Shown one piece after another: positions 36,258 through 44,568 of a stretch of DNA of 64,000 bases. The translations under genes and the position numbers were made by a program. The DNA comes from Kumtagia sp963829135. Lineage in GTDB: Bacteria; Pseudomonadota; Alphaproteobacteria; Rhizobiales; Rhizobiaceae. The notes beneath the pieces are model-generated. The model saw only the letters and a list, made by a program, of their open reading frames with translations, had not been told where the DNA came from and made no database searches. The stretch covers positions 21,198 to 85,197 of the forward strand of contig CAWHHO010000009.1 of NCBI GenBank assembly GCA_963829135.1, read 5' to 3'. Numbering within the stretch: position 1 is the first letter of the stretch; each line of letters starts with the position of its first letter.

Positions 36258-36287
36258 GCAATCGCCTGTAAATCGGGCGATTGCTTT
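36258..36287 (+). terminator. Terminator after hss
   Basis: Nine-bp stem GCAATCGCC (36258-36266) / GGCGATTGC (36276-36284) followed by TTTG. Confidence 0.7.
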
Positions 36288-36316
36288 GTGTGCGGACCGA
36301 GGAGAGGACCTGAAAG

Positions 36317-36703
36317 ATGACGATCGACACACGCAAGCTGCTCATAGCGGGTGGCATCGCAATTCTGGCGGCTTCGATATCTGGCTGCATGAGCAGCGGC
36401 GGTGGTGGTTCCAGCGCCAATGCCAGACCCGGCATCGAGGGCGATTGGGACAGCGGCGACGGCGTCGCCGTCTCCAGCTTTGCCGGCGGCATCTTCACCA
36501 CCAAGGCCAAGGATACCGGCAACAAGCTTGCCGACGGAAGCTACCGCATCAACGGCAGCATGATCGAGATCACCGTGATTTCGCTGATCCGCAACACGAC
36601 CACAAACGTCAATTGCAGTCAGGTCGATCAGAACCAGCTAAACTGCACCAGCTCCACCGGAAGCACCTTTGTGCTCAGGCGGCGCGTGGCTACCCCGGTC
36701 TGA
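36317..36703 (+). CDS. omp10: Omp10-family outer membrane lipoprotein
   Basis: A 128-residue lipoprotein: 'LLIAGGIAILAASISGC' ends in the lipobox cysteine at about residue 24. The mature domain 'GIEGDWDSGDGVAVSSFAGG' and 'NCSQVDQNQLNCTSSTGSTF' closely parallels Brucella Omp10 (same cysteine pair and order), an I-type-lysozyme-inhibitor-like beta barrel. It probably sits in the outer membrane. The function in this organism is inferred. Confidence 0.75.
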   Translation: MTIDTRKLLIAGGIAILAASISGCMSSGGGGSSANARPGIEGDWDSGDGVAVSSFAGGIFTTKAKDTGNKLADGSYRINGSMIEITVISLIRNTTTNVNCSQVDQNQLNCTSSTGSTFVLRRRVATPV

Positions 36704-36799
36704 TCTGCCGCTTCACGAATAATTCATTCGCGAAGCCATCGCTGGCGGTCATGCTGGCCGTTGCCGCTCGCGACAAGGCTCCAAGACCCGCATAGCGTC

Positions 36800-37264
36800 C
36801 TACTCCAATAGCGGCTTCAGAAGGTTGGCCAACTTTGCCGCGGACTCGTCGCCGAGTTTGCGGCCGAGATGCTTCTGGATCGCGCCTCCATAGACGCTCC
36901 ACATCGCGGCTCGCTTGGCCCGTCCCGCCTCGGTGATGGTGATCCACTGTCCTCGGCGATCCTCGTCGAATTTCCTGCGCACGACCAGACCGTCCCGCTC
37001 CAACCTGTCGATGAGGCGCGACAGGTTTGCCTGCGCGAACAGAGTTCGCTTTTCAATCTCGAAGGGACGCAACCTGCCGCCTTCGGCCCGGTCTAATTCG
37101 AGCATGACGTCGTACCACGCAAGCGGCGGAAAGCCGGCCAGCTTGAGGTCGCGCTCGATGGCGTCAAAGACCTGCCTCTGCCCTCGCATCAACGCAACCC
37201 AGGCAAGTTCGACCTCATGCGAGATCGGACGAGGTTTCTGCGGCGCGGAGGTCCTGTCAGGCAT
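36800..37264 (-). CDS. MarR family transcriptional regulator
   Basis: A 154-residue winged-helix protein: 'LAGFPPLAWYDVMLELDRAEGG', 'IEKRTLFAQANLSRLIDRLERDG', 'DRRGQWITITEAGRA'. ATG 37264 begins 'PDRTSAPQ'; the longer frame to 37393 runs through the operator region. It is divergent from a glutathione S-transferase gene, the usual layout for electrophile- or phenolic-responsive MarR regulators. Confidence 0.88.
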   Translation of the reverse strand: MPDRTSAPQKPRPISHEVELAWVALMRGQRQVFDAIERDLKLAGFPPLAWYDVMLELDRAEGGRLRPFEIEKRTLFAQANLSRLIDRLERDGLVVRRKFDEDRRGQWITITEAGRAKRAAMWSVYGGAIQKHLGRKLGDESAAKLANLLKPLLE

Positions 37265-37332
37265 AGATGCAAATACATCTATCTTGACAGCATTGGCAAG
37301 GGCCTGTAGATAGATGCATGTGCATGTATCTA
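37264..37332. promoter_or_regulatory. Divergent marR/gst control region with two palindromes
   Basis: Two dyads: TAGATG-CAAATA-CATCTA at 37264-37281, and TAGAT...ATCTA at 37311-37332. A promoter for gst, TTGACA (37284-37289) and TAGATA (37307-37312) with a 17-bp spacer, lies between and into the second dyad. Confidence 0.65.
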
Positions 37333-37348
37333 ACAAGGAGTGATCCCA

Positions 37349-37975
37349 ATGAAACTGTTTTACGCCCCCGGAACATGTTCGCTGTCGCCGCATATCGTCG
37401 CCGAAGAAGCGGGCATCGACCTCAAGCTTGAGAAGATCGACATTTCACGCACACCGCGCCTGCGCGCCGACGGCACGGACTACGCCACAATCAATCCGAA
37501 CCTTTATGTCCCCGCGCTCGAGCTTGACGACGGTACGGTCCTGACGGAAGGCGCGGCTATCGTCCAATATCTCGCCGACCTGACACCGGAGCGCGGGCTG
37601 GCGCCCAAAGCCGGGACGACCGAGCACTACAAGCTGTTGTCGTGGCTGGCCTTCGTGGCTACCGAACTGCACAAGGCGTTCAGTCCCTGGCTGTTCCATC
37701 CGCACTACCCTGAGGAAGTTCAGGAGATCGCGCGGCAGAAGATCGTCACCCGCCTGGCCTATGTTGAGCAACAGCTTGCTGACGGCAGGCAGTATCTCCT
37801 CGGCGAGCGCTTCAGCATTGCCGACGCCTATATGTTCACGATCGTCGGCTGGACGGCCTTTGTGAAGATCGACTTGACGCCGTTCCCCAAGCTCGGCGCG
37901 TATATGGCAAGAATTGCGGCGCGCCCGGCCGTTCAGCGTGCCATGCGCGGGGAAGGCCTGAAGGTCGCAGCCTGA
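37349..37975 (+). CDS. Glutathione S-transferase (beta class, GstA-like)
   Basis: A 208-residue GST: thioredoxin-like N-terminal domain beginning 'KLFYAPGTCSLSPHI', with the conserved Cys of beta-class GSTs, then 'EGAAIVQYLAD' and an all-helical C-terminal domain ('FSIADAYMFTIVGWTAFV'). It conjugates glutathione to electrophiles. ATG 37349 follows AAGGAG. Probably repressed by the divergent MarR protein through the dyad over its -10 box. Confidence 0.88.
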   Translation: MKLFYAPGTCSLSPHIVAEEAGIDLKLEKIDISRTPRLRADGTDYATINPNLYVPALELDDGTVLTEGAAIVQYLADLTPERGLAPKAGTTEHYKLLSWLAFVATELHKAFSPWLFHPHYPEEVQEIARQKIVTRLAYVEQQLADGRQYLLGERFSIADAYMFTIVGWTAFVKIDLTPFPKLGAYMARIAARPAVQRAMRGEGLKVAA

Positions 37976-38069
37976 TCGGTATAAGACTGTGGCACGGAGC
38001 GCGGCGGCGCACCCGATGAAGGCTCCGCCACCTCCAGACCAGTCCGAATTCGCTCAAAATGGAGGGGAA

Positions 38070-38144
38070 TCGCAGGTGAAAATGTGGGGGGACTTGCGCA
38101 GATATCTTGCGCAAGTCTCCACCCTCCGCATTTTCCACATGCGA
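38070..38144. repeat. Long imperfect palindrome in a 323-bp gene-free stretch
   Basis: Core GACTTGCGCA (38091-38100) / TGCGCAAGTC (38108-38117); outer arms TCGCAGGTGAAAATG (38070-38084) / CATTTTCCACATGCGA (38129-38144). The stretch 37976-38298 contains no gene. Confidence 0.6.
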
Positions 38145-38416
38145 GGGCGCCGCCCAGACGCGGTCCAGAATGAAACTCCCTTCCCCTCCCCGTGAGGAGG
38201 CCCATTGCATGCGACCTGGTGAAGTTGCATTCGGCATCTTGCGGATATGTTCTCTTTATGTTCTAGATGCTTGCCGCAGGAACGGGTAAGTGTTGTCGAT
38301 GGACTGGACACTGGCAATCGAGAAAAACCGCGAGGCGCTGAGGCGCGTTCTGGCGATGCTCGTCGCCATGGTTGCGGGCAGCGAATGGCGGGAGCGGAGG
38401 GGGACAGTTAAGCGCA

Positions 38417-38496
38417 GGGGGACAGTTTACTTTCTTTCCGCAGGTAGACGCGCCTTCTCAGAACCCGGCGCTGGCGGAAAAAAGTAAACTGTCCCC
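38417..38496. repeat. Palindrome with GGGGACAGTTTACTTT ends
   Basis: Arms GGGGACAGTTTACTTT (from 38418) and AAAGTAAACTGTCCCC (to 38496), with inner TTTCCGC / GCGGAAA arms. A partial copy of the left end (GGGGGACAGTTA) occurs just upstream at ~38399. The pattern is like interspersed palindromes associated with RAYT transposases in Proteobacteria; no transposase is nearby. Confidence 0.75.
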
Positions 38497-39075
38497 GGCA
38501 CCTACCCCGGCACCAACCCTGCCGCGCCATCTCCACCGCTTCGTGCTCAGGCTGCTGCGTCCGGCCGAAGCTGCAACGCGGCGGCTGATCATCATCGCCG
38601 CGCGCGGGCTGGTGGTCGAGCTTGCGCCGCCGCGCCTGCGTGCCGCCAAGCCGAAGCCGGTCCTCAACCGAAGCAACGGCTTCGGCACCGGTGTGGTGAT
38701 CCGGCCCGGTCCGCTGCCGGAATGGGCCCGTGCGCTGGCCCCGAAGCGCTCGTCCACCCTCTCGCTTCCGCTGTTCGACCCGCTCAAACGGTTCGGCGTC
38801 CGCCGCAAGTCAGTGAAGCCAAGCGCCATGCCGCGCATCAGCTTGCTCGGCGACCGCCCATTCAACCCGCTGTTCCAACCACCCCGCGCGCCGGACCCGC
38901 TGCCGCCATCCCCCGACGATCCGCTCGATGCGGGCCGTCTGCATCGCCGCCTCGAAGCGATTACCTCGGCACTGGACGACCTGCCCCGTCAGGCGAAGCG
39001 TCTTGCTCGCTGGCAGGCCCGGCGTGATGCGGCGATGGATTGGGAGGCAAACGGCACAGCGGGTCAAGCTGCTAA

Positions 39076-39120
39076 TCTCCCCCCTTGCGGGGGAGATGTC
39101 CGGCAGGACAGAGGGGGGTG
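39076..39120. repeat. Rhizobial CTCCCCCC/GGGGGG palindromic repeat in coding sequence
   Basis: TCTCCCCCCTTG / CGGGGGAGA hairpin followed by 'gtccggcaggacagagggggg', the widespread intergenic palindrome of Mesorhizobium-like genomes. Here it is inside an open frame. Confidence 0.65.
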
Positions 39121-39304
39121 CGAAGGAGTTCGGCGCGATGCAACTGCCAGCCGCGCCAACAAGCACAGCTTTCAGCGCTTCTCGCCGATGCGCCCCGGTC
39201 GCCCGCCTGGCTGGCGCAGACACCCCGCCCATGCAGTGGACGAGATTTTGAACGAACTTCACGGCCTGGCTGTCTGGGCGATGGCGCGTCCCGACACGTC
39301 ATGA

Positions 39305-39689
39305 GGGCGCGTGCCCTAATCTCTCGCTGAGATTTTTTCGAACGGGCCAACGGCGCGGCAACGCGCCGAGGGGTTGGTTGTACGCAGCTTTACCCTCGAC
39401 GGGAATGGCGCGCCGAAGGTGCCGATGGGAATGTAATGAACAAAGCTGAGACTTGCCCACTTTGTTGGTTCGGTGAAGTGAAATGGATGAGCAGCTTACA
39501 AGACATCATCGCCGAACCTGCAGTTAATCCAGCTGTAAGACTGTACCGGCTCACACCGCGTTTCTCCACGCGACGCCCGAATTCCCCTTGCATCCGCCCT
39601 GGCCCAATGGAACATATTCGGGGCGATCGTCGTACGACGCTCGATCCGTCGCGCTATGGCGCGGAAATGCATTTTCCGGGAGACCCGCT
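39305..39689. other. 385-bp intergenic region, no gene seen
   Basis: Upstream region of the 5'-nucleotidase. Short plus-strand frames at 39436-39693 have no ribosome site or family features. I see no clear operator. Confidence 0.5.
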
Positions 39690-41753
39690 ATGAAAAAACT
39701 CGCCGCCCTCGCCGCATTGTCGGCATCGACGCTCGCAATGTCGGCAGGGGCATCGTTTGCCGACTACACGCTGAACATCCTCCATATCAACGACTGGCAC
39801 AGCCGTATCGAATCGAACAACAAGTTTGAATCGACCTGTTCGGCTGAGGAGGAAGGCAAGGGTGAATGCATCGGCGGCGCCGCGCGCCTCGTGACGGCGA
39901 TCAACCAGGAACGCGACAAGCTCAAGGACCAGAACGTGATCCTGCTCAATGGCGGCGACAATTTCCAGGGTTCGTTGTTCTACACGACCTATAAGGGCAA
40001 GGCGGAAGCCGAATTTCTGAATCAGATGAAGTTCGATGCGATGACCGTCGGCAATCACGAGTTCGATGATGGCGAAGACGCGTTGGTGCCGTTCCTCGAC
40101 GTCATCAAGTTCCCCGTTCTCTCGGTCAACGTCAAGCCGAACGCCCAGTCGAAGGTCGGCGACAAGATCAAGCCGTCGATCGTGCTCGAGGTTGGCGACC
40201 AGAAGATCGGCATCGTCGGTGCGGTGACCACCGACACGCCGGAAGTCTCGTCGCCGGGCCCGAACATCCAGATCGAAGACGACGTCGCCGACATCACGGC
40301 CGAGGTCAAGAAGCTGTCGTCGCAGGGAGTCGACAAGATCATCGCGCTCACCCATGTCGGCTATCCGCGCGATATCGAGATGATCGCGAAGATTCCCGGA
40401 GTCGACGTGGTTGTCGGCGGCCATTCACACTCGCTGCTGTCCAACACCGACGACAAGGCGGAAGGTCCTTACCCCACAATGGTCGATAATCCACTGGGCT
40501 ACAAAGTCCCGGTGGTCCAGGCCGCGTCCTACTCGAAATATCTCGGCGAGCTGCAGGTCGTCTTCAACGACATCGGGATCGTGAAATCGGCGAAGGGCGA
40601 CCCGATCCATCTGGACAAGGCGATCAAGCCGGATGAGGCCGTGCTCGCCCGCATAAAGGAACTCGGCGCGCCCATCGAGGAACTGAAGAACAAGGAAGTC
40701 TCGGAGACGACCAAGCCGATCGATGGAAGCCGTGGCAACTGCCGCGCCCGCGAATGCGAGATGGGCGATCTGGTCGCTGACGCCATCCTCGACCGCGTCA
40801 AGGGCCAGGGGGTCGAGATCGTCGTGCAGAATGGCGGCGGATTGCGTGCCTCGATCGATCAGGGCGAGATCACCATGGGCGACGTCCTGACCGTCCTGCC
40901 ATTCCAAAACACGCTGGCGACATTCGAACTGACCGGCAAGGACATCGTGGCCTCGCTGGAGGGTGGCGTCAGCGAGATCGAGGAGGAAAAGGGCAAGTTC
41001 CCACAGGTTGCAGGCCTGAAATATTCGTTTGACGGTCTGGTGAAGCCGAACGAAGGCCGCATCAAGTCGGTCGAAGTGATGGATGGCGGCGCGTGGAAGC
41101 CGATCGACGAGACGAAAACCTACATGGTGGCAACCAACAATTACGTGCGCCAGGGCGGCGACGGCTACAAGCTGTTCGCATCGAACGCCGCCAAGGCCTA
41201 CGATTACGGACCGAGCCTGGAGCAGGTGGTCGCCGACTACCTGACCAAGAACCGCCCCTACACGCCCAAGCTCGATGGCCGCATCACCGAGATCAATGCG
41301 CCGGTGAAGGCCGCTGCGGCCGATGCCGCTACTGCAAAGCCTGCAGCGACGGCTGCCGCTCCGGCGGCTGATGCCACCAAGCCGGCGGCCACGGATGCGG
41401 CCAAACCTGCGGAAGCTGCCGCTCCGGCGGCTGATGCCACCAAGCCTGCGGATGCGGCCGCGCCCGCGACACCGGAGCTGCCGGCTGGCTCGGCCGACAT
41501 TACCGCCACGCCGCCAACCGTCGACGCTGCGCCGGCGGATGCCGCGAAGCCGGCTGACGCTGCGCCCGCCACAGCTGCCGCGCCTGCCAATGGCCCGACG
41601 CAGCATGTCGTGGTCGCGGGCGATAATTATTGGGACATCGCCGAAAAATTCTACAGCGACGGCGAGAAGTGGAAGCTGCTTGAGGAAGCCAACCATTACA
41701 GGCCGCGTCACCTTCCGGTCGGCGTGACGCTGACGATCCCAGCGGCGAACTGA
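39690..41753 (+). CDS. 5'-nucleotidase / metallophosphatase with C-terminal LysM
   Basis: A 687-residue exported enzyme. Signal peptide residues 1-23 (KKLAALAALSASTLAMSAGA). Metallophosphatase domain: 'LHINDWHSRIE', 'NGGDNFQGS', 'VGNHEFDDG', 'VVVGGHSHSLL'. The 5'-nucleotidase C-terminal domain has 'VQNGGGLRASIDQGEITMGDV' and 'TNNYVRQGGDGYKLF'. Residues ~540-635 are an Ala/Pro/Asp-rich linker, and the last ~50 ('QHVVVAGDNYWDIAEKFYSD') form a LysM domain, which binds peptidoglycan. It should act in the periplasm, releasing nucleosides from nucleotides while held at the wall. ATG 39690 follows GGGAG. Confidence 0.88.
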   Translation: MKKLAALAALSASTLAMSAGASFADYTLNILHINDWHSRIESNNKFESTCSAEEEGKGECIGGAARLVTAINQERDKLKDQNVILLNGGDNFQGSLFYTTYKGKAEAEFLNQMKFDAMTVGNHEFDDGEDALVPFLDVIKFPVLSVNVKPNAQSKVGDKIKPSIVLEVGDQKIGIVGAVTTDTPEVSSPGPNIQIEDDVADITAEVKKLSSQGVDKIIALTHVGYPRDIEMIAKIPGVDVVVGGHSHSLLSNTDDKAEGPYPTMVDNPLGYKVPVVQAASYSKYLGELQVVFNDIGIVKSAKGDPIHLDKAIKPDEAVLARIKELGAPIEELKNKEVSETTKPIDGSRGNCRARECEMGDLVADAILDRVKGQGVEIVVQNGGGLRASIDQGEITMGDVLTVLPFQNTLATFELTGKDIVASLEGGVSEIEEEKGKFPQVAGLKYSFDGLVKPNEGRIKSVEVMDGGAWKPIDETKTYMVATNNYVRQGGDGYKLFASNAAKAYDYGPSLEQVVADYLTKNRPYTPKLDGRITEINAPVKAAAADAATAKPAATAAAPAADATKPAATDAAKPAEAAAPAADATKPADAAAPATPELPAGSADITATPPTVDAAPADAAKPADAAPATAAAPANGPTQHVVVAGDNYWDIAEKFYSDGEKWKLLEEANHYRPRHLPVGVTLTIPAAN

Positions 41754-41770
41754 CCAGCCGATGTTCTCAA

Positions 41771-41804
41771 GAGCGGCGCGGCCCTAATCTGGGCCGGGCC
41801 GCTC
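41771..41804. terminator. Hairpin after the 5'-nucleotidase gene
   Basis: GAGCGGC (41771-41777) with GGCCC / GGGCC inside and GGCCGCTC closing at 41804; no T-run, so termination is uncertain. Confidence 0.45.
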
Positions 41805-41877
41805 GTCATGCGGCCAGACGCGTCATTGAAATCGGTACCGTTCCGGCTACCTATCGGCTGTCTTGGAGATCCGCCGA

Positions 41878-42903
41878 ATGCCCCCAGCCAGCGACAAAGC
41901 GAGCGAAACGCGAAGGCGCGCCAGGATCGGCGTATTGCTGGTCAACCTCGGCACGCCGGACGGCACGTCCTATCGCCCGATGTGGCGCTATCTGCGCGAA
42001 TTCCTGTCTGACCCGCGCGTCGTGGAACTTCCGCGCGCGGTCTGGTACCCGATCCTCTACGGTGCTGTGCTGACGACGCGCCCGCAGAAATCCGGCGCCA
42101 ATTATGCAAAAATCTGGAACCGCGAGAAGGATGAATCGCCTTTGCGCACCATCACCCGGGCCCAGGGCGAAAAGCTGTCGGCCATGCTCGCCGGGGAGCC
42201 GAATATCGTTGTCGATTGGGCGATGCGCTACGGAACGCCGTCGATCAAGGGCGCGGTCGACAGGCTCAAGGCGCAAGGCTGCGACCGCATCCTGACCTTC
42301 CCGCTTTATCCGCAATATTCGGCGACAACCACCGCGACCGCCAATGACAAGCTGTTCGCAGCGCTTATGACGATGCGCGACGCGCCGGCGGTGCGCAGCG
42401 TGCCGCCCTACTATGATGAGCCGGTGTATATCGACGCGCTTGCCGTCTCCATCGAGAAGCATCTGGCGACGCTTTCCTTCGAGCCGGAAGTCGTCATCAC
42501 CTCCTATCACGGAATTCCGAAACCGTATTCGGACAAGGGCGACCCGTATCGCGCCCACTGCCTCGAAACGACGCGTCTGCTCCGCGACAAACTCGGCTGG
42601 AGCGAACAGAAACTGATCATCACCTTTCAGTCGCGTTTCGGCGCGCAGGAATGGCTCCAGCCCTACACCGACAAGACGGTGGAGAAGCTCGCTCGCGAGG
42701 GCGTGCGATCGATCGCCGTGGTCAACCCCGGCTTCTCGGCGGATTGCATCGAAACGCTGGAGGAAATCGCCGGCGAGGCCGCTGAAATTTTCCACCATGC
42801 CGGCGGCACGAATTTCGCCCATATCCCGTGCCTGAACGACAGTGCGGAGGGCATGGCGGTCATCGAGACAATGGTGCGCCGGGAATTGGGCGGCTGGCTA
42901 TGA
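41878..42903 (+). CDS. hemH: Ferrochelatase
   Basis: A 341-residue last enzyme of protohaem synthesis, inserting Fe2+ into protoporphyrin IX at the inner membrane. 'VLLVNLGTPDGTS' start, 'FPLYPQYSATTTA', 'SYHGIPKPYSDKGDPY' with the catalytic histidine, 'TFQSRFGAQEWLQPYT', and 'VVNPGFSADCIETLEEI' with the acidic metal path. ATG 41878 has GGAG nine bases upstream; a TTG at 41863 is the alternative. The next gene begins 61 bp downstream. Confidence 0.95.
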   Translation: MPPASDKASETRRRARIGVLLVNLGTPDGTSYRPMWRYLREFLSDPRVVELPRAVWYPILYGAVLTTRPQKSGANYAKIWNREKDESPLRTITRAQGEKLSAMLAGEPNIVVDWAMRYGTPSIKGAVDRLKAQGCDRILTFPLYPQYSATTTATANDKLFAALMTMRDAPAVRSVPPYYDEPVYIDALAVSIEKHLATLSFEPEVVITSYHGIPKPYSDKGDPYRAHCLETTRLLRDKLGWSEQKLIITFQSRFGAQEWLQPYTDKTVEKLAREGVRSIAVVNPGFSADCIETLEEIAGEAAEIFHHAGGTNFAHIPCLNDSAEGMAVIETMVRRELGGWL

Positions 42904-42964
42904 AGACGACGGGCAGGAACCCGCCCCGCCGCCCGTTGAGCCACCGCAATCCCTCGGAGCGTAG

Positions 42965-44176
42965 ATGAAACGCCAGCTCGATCTACGCACGGGCCGCCCG
43001 GTCTGGTCGGCTTACCGCGCGCCGGCGGTGCCCTGCTCCACAATGCGCCGCGATATCCGTACCGAGGTTCTCGTGATCGGCATGGGCATCAGCGGCGCCA
43101 TGATCGCCGAAGCCCTCACGCTGGCATCCCACGAGGTGGTCTGTATCGACCGGCGCGGCCCGATCGACGGCTCCACCGCTGCAACGACAGCCCTCGTCCA
43201 GTATGAGATCGATCGCCCGCTGACCTTGCTGATCCCTCGCATCGGCCGGGCAAAGGCAGAGCGTGCGTGGCGGCGCTCGATGCTGGGCGTGGCCAATCTG
43301 ACGGCCCGCATTTCCGAACTCGCCATCAGATGCGATGTCTCCCCACGCCAGTCATTGTATTTGGACGGCAACGTGCTCTCGCCCTCCCAACTGAAGGAAG
43401 AGCAGGTGGCCCGCAATCGCGCCGGATTGCATTGCGTGCACCTCCCTCCCTCCATGGTCAGGCAGCGTTTTGGCATCTCCGGTCGCACAGCGCTTCTCGG
43501 CTATGGCAATCTGGCGCTTGATCCGCGCAAGCTGACATCCGGGCTTCTGCGCAAGGCACTTGACCGGAAGGCGCGACTCTACGCGCCGGTTGAAGCAAGC
43601 GGGATTGAAGCGGGCGGAAATTCGGTCACTGTGGCGACGAAAGATGGTCCGCTGATAACCGCAGATTATGTGGTGCTCGCCACAGGCTACGAGCTGATGG
43701 ACCTGGTTCCCGCGACGGGCCATTCCGTCGTTTCGACATATGCCATTGCTACTCGACCGCAGAAACGTTCCATCTGGCCGGGGGAAGCCCTGATCTGGGA
43801 GGCGTCCGACCCGTATCTCTACATGCGAGCGACCGCCGATGGCCGCGTGATCTGCGGTGGCGAGGATGAGTCCTTCCAGGACGAGGATCGGCGGGACGCC
43901 TTGATCCCGGAAAAGTGCCAGCGAATCGCCGCAAAGCTGTCTGCGCTTTTCCCACAGCTGGATACTGACCCCGAATTCTCGTGGGCAGGTGCATTCGGAA
44001 CGACCTCTACCGGCCTTCCTCTAATCGGCAAGGTGCCGGGCTATTCCAGAATTTTCGCCCTGATGGGTTACGGCGGAAATGGCATCACTTTTTCGCAGAT
44101 CGCATCCGAGATCATCACCACGGCGCTTGCCGGCGAGGTCGATACAGACGCCGATCTATTCGCGCTTAAGGGGTAG
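42965..44176 (+). CDS. FAD-dependent oxidoreductase (DAO family)
   Basis: A 403-residue flavoprotein of the D-amino-acid-oxidase-like family: 'EVLVIGMGISGAMIAEALT' binds FAD near residue 35; 'DYVVLATGYELMD', 'GRVICGGEDESFQDE' and 'GLPLIGKVPGYSRIFALMGYGGNGI' close the FAD site. The substrate is probably an amine or amino acid, undetermined. The stop codon TAG (44174-44176) lies in the first bases of the adjacent MITE-like element, so the native C-terminus may have been altered. Confidence 0.82.
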   Translation: MKRQLDLRTGRPVWSAYRAPAVPCSTMRRDIRTEVLVIGMGISGAMIAEALTLASHEVVCIDRRGPIDGSTAATTALVQYEIDRPLTLLIPRIGRAKAERAWRRSMLGVANLTARISELAIRCDVSPRQSLYLDGNVLSPSQLKEEQVARNRAGLHCVHLPPSMVRQRFGISGRTALLGYGNLALDPRKLTSGLLRKALDRKARLYAPVEASGIEAGGNSVTVATKDGPLITADYVVLATGYELMDLVPATGHSVVSTYAIATRPQKRSIWPGEALIWEASDPYLYMRATADGRVICGGEDESFQDEDRRDALIPEKCQRIAAKLSALFPQLDTDPEFSWAGAFGTTSTGLPLIGKVPGYSRIFALMGYGGNGITFSQIASEIITTALAGEVDTDADLFALKG

Positions 44177-44444
44177 AGCGTTTTCATGGCTAGATTGAAT
44201 CATTCTGTTTCTCGGTTGGTGAGGCGAACCGCCAGAAGGATGGCGCGGGCCGATGTGGTGCATCGGCCAAGTCCATCCGACGCCGCGGGCGCCCGCCAAC
44301 CGGAAACCCGAAGGGCCGGGCAGGTTTGGACCAAACCCTTCGGTCTTTGTCTTGGCCGGGCCACCGGCCCGACCGCGACAAAGACCTCGACCGTGCTCCG
44401 AACCATCACCGGCAGAATGCTTCAATCTAACCATGGAACGCTCT
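44174..44444. mobile_element. MITE-like element with ~31-bp terminal inverted repeats
   Basis: Left end AGAGCGTTTTCATGGCTAGA (from 44175), continuing TTGAATCATTCT. The right end is the near reverse complement: AGAATGCTTCAATCTAACC, then ATGGAACGCTCT to 44444. Inside lies a nested palindrome, GGTCTTTGTC (44343 on) / GACAAAGACC (to ~44386). No open frame fits a transposase. The ends match the palindrome at 23160-23208. Confidence 0.65.
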
Positions 44445-44568
44445 GGCGCCACGCGAAGCGACTATCCCTCGCGTACGATTGTATAGTCGACAGGGCGAAC
44501 CTAAGTGATTCGCGTCCGACCGACTTTGCACGAGGCAGGGATGAGCGCGGATAGCCGTAGGGGGTGTG

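Larger units (their letters stand above)
38299..39304 (+). pseudogene. Hypothetical protein carrying two palindromic elements (frameshifted as sequenced)
   Basis: N-terminus 'MDWTLAIEKNREALRRVLAML' in one frame; near 38370 the frame changes and continues to 39304: 'LPRHLHRFVLRLLRPAEAATRR', 'SNGFGTGVVIRPG'-like and 'LFDPLKRFG'. I recall this as an uncharacterised protein widespread in Rhizobiales; no function is known. An 80-bp palindrome (38417-38496) encodes 'GQFTFFPQ...AEKSKLSP', and a second element (39076-39120) falls before the last ~60 residues. No signal peptide; basic, Arg/Pro-rich. Confidence 0.6.

Noticed and set aside
39535..39560. CTGTAAG-ACTGTACC upstream of the 5'-nucleotidase as a Pho box
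   Set aside because: The two CTGT units are 8 bp apart rather than 11, and the rest does not match the consensus.
41300..41600. Ala/Pro/Lys-rich repeats as a candidate tandem repeat array
   Set aside because: They are the degenerate linker of the 5'-nucleotidase, explained by coding low complexity.
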